9,713 bases of DNA from Chryseobacterium sp. Lineage in GTDB: Bacteria > Bacteroidota > Bacteroidia > Flavobacteriales > Weeksellaceae. Shown here piece after piece: positions 5,692 to 9,713 of the stretch. Each line of letters starts with the position of its first letter. The first letter of the stretch is position 1. Where the stretch lies: NCBI GenBank assembly GCA_017989575.1, contig JAGNPP010000075.1, positions 1 through 9,713 on the forward strand. Reading direction: 5' to 3'. The notes beneath the pieces are model-generated. The model worked only from the letters and a program-made list of their open reading frames with translations, ran no database searches and was not told the DNA's origin. The translations under genes and the position numbers were made by a program.

Positions 5692-5712
5692 TCAAAATCT
5701 AAAAGAGCAATT

Positions 5713-6816
5713 ATGAACTACAGTTTTCCTTATTCCAAAAATTCAAACTTCCCAGAACGCTATATTTCTCCAGAAAAATTATTTTCTTACTTACAGTACA
5801 ATTACAGCAATCAGATCACAGAAATTGGAAAGTCTGGTTTAGGAAAACCCATCTATATGATGACGCTCGGAAATGGGAATATTCGGGTTGCTGCCTGGTC
5901 ACAAATGCACGGCAATGAATCTACTGCGACATTAGCGATGTTGGATCTTCTGGCAATTACTGAGAAACATCCTGAACTCACAGATAAATTATTTTCTTTG
6001 ATTCAGCTGGATTTTATTTTTATGCTAAATCCGGACGGTTCAGAAACTTGGTCTCGCAGAAATGCTTTTGATATAGATCTGAACAGAGATTTCATTAGAA
6101 CGTCAAGTAGTGAGATGCGACTTTTAAAATCTATAATTCTGAATGGTAACTATAGCTATCTTTTGAATCTTCACGATCAAAGAACAATTTTTACAACAGA
6201 TGGCGTGCATCCTGCAACTTTATCTTTCTTAGCATCGTCGGAAAATATTGAAAGAGATGTGACGGAAAACCGTAAAAAAAGTATGGCGGTGATTGCAGCA
6301 ATATATCTTCAAATGAAACATGTGTTACCCAATCGAATTGCCAAATATACCGACGAATTTTACCCAACATCTAGCGGAGACAATTTTATGAAATCCGGAA
6401 TTCCGTCTATTTTGATTGAAGGCGGTTTTTATGAAAATGATTTGGATCGCAACAAAACCAGAGAGTTTTATACCCAAGCTTTGTATTTTGCTTTGAAAGC
6501 TATGTCTGTACTGAAAGGTGATACACTGAGTTACGAAACATATTTGGATATTCCACAGAATAAAGAAAGCCATTTTGATTTGATCTACAGAAATGTAAAA
6601 CTAAACACAGAGTTTGAATGCATTATGGATATCGCTGTACAGTACAGAGAAATTCTAGACGAAAATTATAAACTCACATATCAACCATACGTGATTGAAG
6701 TTGGAGATTTGAATCATAAAAAAGCTTGGCAAGAATTAGACTGTACGAATAAGAAATTTGTCTCCGTTAAGAAATTCCCAAAACTAGATTCTTTAGTAGA
6801 TTTTAAAATAGAATAA
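5713..6816 (+). CDS. M14-family zinc carboxypeptidase, cytoplasmic
   Basis: The 367-residue product has the full M14 catalytic set: zinc ligands H66 and E69 (QMHGNES) and H154 (LNLHDQ), substrate-binding N124-R125 (DIDLNRDF) with nearby R115/R116, and a candidate general base E236 in SILIEGGFYEND. The hydrolase fold spans about 20-265. The last 100 residues are an extra, unrecognised domain. There is no signal peptide or membrane segment, so it should act in the cytoplasm, perhaps on recycled peptides, muropeptides or modified C-termini. The substrate cannot be read from sequence. The frame is open from an ATG at 5680, but the promoter -7 box lies at 5684-5691, so I start at 5713, preceded by AAAAGAGCAA. 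The gene stands alone, divergent from terC. A TTACAAATGTAA palindrome at its -33 element suggests repression by the factor that binds upstream of the XRE gene. Confidence 0.85.
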   Translation: MNYSFPYSKNSNFPERYISPEKLFSYLQYNYSNQITEIGKSGLGKPIYMMTLGNGNIRVAAWSQMHGNESTATLAMLDLLAITEKHPELTDKLFSLIQLDFIFMLNPDGSETWSRRNAFDIDLNRDFIRTSSSEMRLLKSIILNGNYSYLLNLHDQRTIFTTDGVHPATLSFLASSENIERDVTENRKKSMAVIAAIYLQMKHVLPNRIAKYTDEFYPTSSGDNFMKSGIPSILIEGGFYENDLDRNKTREFYTQALYFALKAMSVLKGDTLSYETYLDIPQNKESHFDLIYRNVKLNTEFECIMDIAVQYREILDENYKLTYQPYVIEVGDLNHKKAWQELDCTNKKFVSVKKFPKLDSLVDFKIE

Positions 6817-6913
6817 ATATCCAAAATTAGACTTTTTTAAGGTGCTGAAAATAAACCATTTGTATATCCGATTTAACATAATATAAATTATAGGACATTT
6901 TATAATTATTTCA

Positions 6914-6921
6914 TATCTTTG
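6914..6921 (+). promoter_or_regulatory. Candidate -7 promoter box for the lipoprotein gene
   Basis: TATCTTTG matches TAnnTTTG exactly and lies about 75 bp before the ATG at 6997, giving a leader of roughly 70 nt. No TTG is seen at the usual -33 distance. The box stands in the 180-bp gap after the M14 gene, where I see no obvious terminator hairpin. Confidence 0.45.
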
Positions 6922-6996
6922 TTTTTTTAAGCTATATATGACTCTATAAATCAATCTGGTACAATATTTTCTAAGCAATCTTTAAATTATAATTTT

Positions 6997-7516
6997 ATGA
7001 AAAAGTCTTTTTTTAATTCTCTCAGGAACTTTATTCTTAACAATATCTTGTTCAAAAAATGATGGCAAGCAAACCAATGTAGAAAATCGAAAGCCTGATA
7101 CCTTAGCAATTGCTGAAGATCCCAATCAAATTTCTGAAAATGAAAATGTTGAAAATTGCTATATGAATGTTGTTGCAAAAGATTCTACATTTCTATCTTA
7201 TAAAATTACAAACGGAAATGTTTTAGGAAAACTGAAATACAAAAATTTTGAAAAAGATTCTTCATCAGGCGAAATCTCAGGAACAGTTTCTGGTGATACA
7301 TTGAAAATTAATTACAAATTCAGTTCGGAAGGTTCTATGAGCGAAAGAGAAATCTACTTCCTACAAGACAGTGGCGTTTTGCTGGAAGGTATTGGAAAAT
7401 ATGCAGAAACCAGCACCAACAAAGCAGTTTATGAATCCACAAAATCCATTAATTTCACCAAAGGACAAAGACTGAATCCTGCAGATTGCAAGATGATTTT
7501 AGAAAAATTAAAATAA
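6997..7516 (+). CDS. Small Bacteroidota lipoprotein, signal peptide out of frame by one nucleotide
   Basis: The body of the gene is an open frame ending at TAA 7514-7516, but in that frame a TGA (6998-7000) precedes the signal peptide and no ATG, GTG or TTG follows until ATG 7163. The ATG at 6997 is one base out of register and alone gives only 21 codons. Removing one T from the seven-T run (7008-7014), or one A from the run at 7000-7004, restores MKKSFLILSGTLFLTISC, a lipoprotein signal peptide with Cys18 as the lipid site, followed by SKNDG. The joined protein would have about 172 residues. The mature part (CYMNVVAKDS, GKLKYKNFEKDSSSG, GTVSGDTLKINYKFSSEGS, SEREIYFLQDSG, LLEGIGKY) resembles a widespread Bacteroidota lipoprotein family of unknown function. 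Possible explanations are a recent frameshift, a sequence error or phase variation. If unshifted, only a 117-residue cytoplasmic product from 7163 remains. Confidence 0.6.
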
Positions 7517-7540
7517 AAACAGCAGCTCAAAAGCTGCTGT
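7509..7540 (-). terminator. Rho-independent terminator of the GH30 gene
   Basis: ACAGCAGCT (7519-7527) and AGCTGCTGT (7532-7540) form a perfect 9-bp, GC-rich stem around a 4-nt loop. On the minus strand the stem is followed by TTTTATTTTA (7518-7509), a good U tract, about 25 nt after the GH30 stop codon. On the plus strand it is followed by ACATAACCC, so it would be a weak terminator for the convergent lipoprotein gene, although the hairpin may protect that mRNA's 3' end. The U tract overlaps the last codons of the lipoprotein gene. Confidence 0.85.
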
Positions 7541-7564
7541 ACATAACCCTTAAAAAAATATAAT

Positions 7565-9004
7565 TTATAAAATTATAGTCTGTATAGAATGCGCTGGCGC
7601 AGAGAGTTTGGACGCTTTCCCTTCGATCCAAAGATGATAATCTGTATCTGTATCACCCTCGTTCATCACTACAATCACTAGTTCCCCACTCTCATTTTGG
7701 AAACTTGTGGAAAGTAAAAAGTCTTTGTTTGTAGATGTTCCCAATCTTTGTGCATTTGGTTTTACAAATTTGGAAAGATGACCTACATAATAGTACTCAT
7801 AAGTGTAGTGCAACTCCCCTTTCTTGGTGTCTGCAATGATGGGTGCAAAACAGAAATTACCTTTGTGATTTGGTCCGCCTTTTTCGTCTAACAGTACGTT
7901 CCAGTCTGTCCACGCAGACATTCCTTTGTTGAAATCGTTAATCATATTTCTGCCGTACAATTCCCCGATATTGACATCATAAATTTTAGCAAAATCAAAT
8001 TGTTCTTTGCAACCTTCTGAGAAAATCAAAAATTTGTCTGGAAAAGCTCTGTGTGTTTCTGCCAAATTATCAAATAATGGCGTTTTGTTGTTCCAAGTTT
8101 CATACCAGTGGAATCCAATCCCAGAAGCGTATTTGGAAGTTTCCGGGTCTTGCAAAGTCGTCGTTGCTCTTTGATAAATTAAATCTCTGTTGTGGTCCCA
8201 AATGATGACTTTTTTGTCTTTGTATCCGTTTTTCCACAAAGTTGGTCCCAGATTTTCTCGTAAGAATGTAGCCTCTTCATCCGCAGTGTAGATGCAGGAT
8301 TCCCAACTTTGCGTTGCCATAGGCTCATTCTGAATCGTCAATCCCCAAACCGGAATATTCCTTTTCTCATATTCCTCGATGAATTTAATATAATAATCTG
8401 CCCAAACCTGATAATATTTATCCAACAATTTTCCGCCTTTCAGCATACTGTTGTTAGATTTCATCCACGCTGGCGGACTCCAAGGACTGAAGTAGAATTT
8501 GAAATCCTTTGGGTCAATTGCTTTCTGAGCTTGTTTTATTAATGGAATTTTGTACTGTTCATCGTGCTTTACATTAAATGATTTCAGCGTTTCGTCATTA
8601 TCTTTCACATAAGTATAAGTGTCGCTGGAGAAATCGCAAGAGTTCATATTGGTTCTTACAATGTTGTAACCAAGTCCAGTTTTTCCGTAGTAAGCTTCGA
8701 TAAATTCCTTTTGTTTGTCTTTCGGAAGCTTAGCAAAAACCTCTGCAGAAGCATCTGTAATCGCACCACCAAATCCCATCACTTTTTGATATTTGAAATT
8801 AGGCGCTACAAAAACGCAAATATCCGTTTCTTTTGGTTGAGGAAAATCTGTAAAAACAGCATTGGATTTTGAAGCAAATTTTTCATTGCTTTTTTTGGAT
8901 GTCAGGATGACTTTTCCATCTTTCAAACCTTTTTTCCAATAGTTTTGTGCATTGACATTGACTATGAAAAAAACTGAAGCTAATAATACAATTTTACCTT
9001 TCAT
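7565..9004 (-). CDS. Secreted glycoside hydrolase family 30 (beta-glycosidase / glucanase)
   Basis: The 479-residue protein begins with a Sec signal peptide (MKGKIVLLASVFFIVNVNA, cut before Q20). An in-frame ATG at 9064 would add 20 residues in front of the signal peptide, so I prefer ATG 9004. GH30 hallmarks are clear: VMGFGGAITDASAEVF (75-90), SPWSPPAWMKSNNSMLKGG (173-191), the acid/base E227 in GLTIQNEPMA, and the nucleophile E330 in FLIFSEGC. W300 and W366 lie near the expected substrate cleft. The (beta/alpha)8 barrel covers about 70-395, with the beta-sandwich of the family formed by the N-terminal strand and residues 395-479. Known members cleave glucosylceramide, beta-1,6-glucan, beta-xylan or related beta-glycans. 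The closest style here is the glucosylceramidase/beta-1,6-glucanase type, but the exact substrate is not certain. No SusC/SusD pair or other glycan genes are nearby. A weak -7-like TCACTTTG lies at 9030-9023. Confidence 0.9.
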   Translation of the reverse strand: MKGKIVLLASVFFIVNVNAQNYWKKGLKDGKVILTSKKSNEKFASKSNAVFTDFPQPKETDICVFVAPNFKYQKVMGFGGAITDASAEVFAKLPKDKQKEFIEAYYGKTGLGYNIVRTNMNSCDFSSDTYTYVKDNDETLKSFNVKHDEQYKIPLIKQAQKAIDPKDFKFYFSPWSPPAWMKSNNSMLKGGKLLDKYYQVWADYYIKFIEEYEKRNIPVWGLTIQNEPMATQSWESCIYTADEEATFLRENLGPTLWKNGYKDKKVIIWDHNRDLIYQRATTTLQDPETSKYASGIGFHWYETWNNKTPLFDNLAETHRAFPDKFLIFSEGCKEQFDFAKIYDVNIGELYGRNMINDFNKGMSAWTDWNVLLDEKGGPNHKGNFCFAPIIADTKKGELHYTYEYYYVGHLSKFVKPNAQRLGTSTNKDFLLSTSFQNESGELVIVVMNEGDTDTDYHLWIEGKASKLSAPAHSIQTIIL

Positions 9005-9167
9005 TCTTAATAAAATAATTCTCAAAGTGAGACAATAAAAATATACTTTTTTTATTACATCCAAAAATTTTTTAATATTTAAAAAAAATCTTTTATTTGT
9101 TGGGAATTTCCAAAGAATTCAATTTGTAAGAATTATATATTTCAAGCCTTAAAATATCTAGTTTAAA

Positions 9168-9707
9168 ATGAAAATATCAATATTTGTTCTTTTCCTGTTT
9201 TTTCCAATTTATCACTTTTCTCAAATCAACTCTGAGCAATATTTGATTGATGATGACGGAATTACAGTTGAGAAACCTAAAGCTGATAAAACCTACGATG
9301 AAAATTACAATTCTAATAACATCATTTACAAAATCGGTAAAAGCTTGACTTACAGTTATTTTCATCAAAATATGAAAGGAGAAAAATTTTTAATAAAACA
9401 AGGAAAAGAAATTCAACAACTAGGTGGTCACAGCAGATATGATTGGGAATTTGTAAGTTTTGATAGGCAGGATAATGAAACAGTCAAACATTTGATATTG
9501 AAACCAAGTTCCGGAAACCCTTTTGGAAAAGAGATTCCTGACTACAATCAAACGGCAATAGGTTATGAATACATAATGAATAACGGACAATTCCTAACAA
9601 TGGAAATGACTGGCGCCATTGAAAATGAGATGAATGTCTGGATACATCCTCCAAAAAGTAATTTCTTCAAAATCTTAGAATTAAATCCTTTTCCGTACAT
9701 CAAATAG
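9168..9707 (+). CDS. Secreted protein of unknown function, possibly cut short
   Basis: The 179-residue product begins with a signal peptide (MKISIFVLFLFFPIYHFSQ, likely cut near residue 19), so it is exported to the periplasm or beyond. I do not recognise an established domain. Visible features are a short acidic N-terminal stretch (EQYLIDDDGI), the segment KIGKSLTYSYFHQNMKGEKF (54-74), SRYDWEFVSFDRQ, HLILKPSSGNPFGKEIPDYNQT and MTGAIENEMNVWIHPP, ending in ILELNPFPYIK. It has no cysteine, lipobox or internal membrane helix. The reading frame ends at TAG 9705-9707, 6 bp before the window edge. The codons beyond would read Pro-Tyr, and proteins of this style may run further, so a premature stop is possible. 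It diverges from the GH30 gene across a 163-bp AT-rich gap containing no strong promoter match (best -7-like TATATTTC at 9136-9143). Confidence 0.65.
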   Translation: MKISIFVLFLFFPIYHFSQINSEQYLIDDDGITVEKPKADKTYDENYNSNNIIYKIGKSLTYSYFHQNMKGEKFLIKQGKEIQQLGGHSRYDWEFVSFDRQDNETVKHLILKPSSGNPFGKEIPDYNQTAIGYEYIMNNGQFLTMEMTGAIENEMNVWIHPPKSNFFKILELNPFPYIK

Positions 9708-9713
9708 CCTTAC

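Larger units (their letters stand above)
5374..5712. other. Divergent regulatory region between terC and the M14 peptidase gene
   Basis: This 339-bp AT-rich stretch holds no convincing gene. From left to right it carries the terC -7 box (5390-5397), a degenerate copy of the operator motif (AAACATTTGTAA, 5424-5435, 10 of 12 bases), and inverted repeats at 5460-5484, 5508-5539 and 5617-5638. These are followed by an exact TTACAAATGTAA operator (5648-5659) and the M14 promoter (-33 at 5660-5662, -7 at 5684-5691). A 60-codon minus-strand frame here is A/T-rich, encodes Phe/Ile/Asn-rich text and overlaps the promoters, so I do not count it as a gene. Confidence 0.6.

Noticed and set aside
5680..5712. 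Upstream start (ATG 5680) for the M14 gene
   Set aside because: The -7 promoter box at 5684-5691 would lie inside the coding sequence, and the extra 11 residues are not part of the fold.
9005..9064. Upstream start (ATG 9064) for the GH30 gene
   Set aside because: It would place 20 residues before a well-formed signal peptide that begins at ATG 9004.
9118..9129. TTCAATTTGTAA as another operator copy before the last gene
   Set aside because: It matches 10 of 12 bases but the left arm is lost, so it is not a palindrome; such matches are expected in AT-rich DNA.

Overview
The window looks like chromosomal DNA of a Bacteroidota bacterium, most likely a flavobacterium of the Chryseobacterium/Weeksellaceae type. 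The reasons are the AT-rich intergenic regions, upstream -7 boxes of the Bacteroidota form TAnnTTTG, little sign of Shine-Dalgarno sequences, and proteins that read like flavobacterial families (ferritin-like proteins, a GH30 glycosidase with a signal peptide ending in NAQ, a TerC carrier of the E. coli Alx type). I see no tRNA, rRNA, CRISPR array, insertion sequence or prophage gene. The placement rests on protein style and promoter motifs, not on a database search.

Layout. From 1 to 649 (+) is the 3' part of a ferritin-like diiron protein, closed by a hairpin terminator. From 721 to 3480 (-) an XRE-type regulator is followed after 42 bp by a 731-residue radical SAM protein that starts with TTG. 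From 3640 to 5373 (-) a TerC-type metal exporter is followed after 15 bp by a small membrane-anchored protein with a TIMP/netrin-like cysteine pattern. A 339-bp divergent regulatory region (5374-5712) separates terC from a cytoplasmic M14 zinc carboxypeptidase (5713-6816, +). Next is a small lipoprotein gene (6997-7516, +) whose signal peptide is out of frame by one nucleotide. A secreted GH30 beta-glycosidase (7565-9004, -) and a divergent secreted protein of unknown function (9168-9707, +) complete the window.

How the parts may work together. The most interesting signal is regulatory. A palindrome, TTACAAATGTAA or its reverse complement, occurs twice just upstream of the XRE regulator gene with a third degenerate copy beside it. 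It occurs again, within an identical 17-nt block, at the -33 position of the M14 peptidase promoter about 2.2 kb away. This suggests one repressor controlling both transcription units, either the adjacent XRE protein or a CopY/BlaI-family protein encoded elsewhere, since the core fits TACAnnTGTA. The divergent region also carries three further inverted repeats. The other units look like ordinary housekeeping or accessory functions: iron handling or stress (ferritin-like), Mn or other metal export (TerC), peptide or muropeptide trimming (M14), and glucan degradation (GH30).

Less certain points are the apparent frameshift in the lipoprotein gene, a possible early stop in the last gene, and two perfect DnaA boxes 61 bp apart near 3630-3690.
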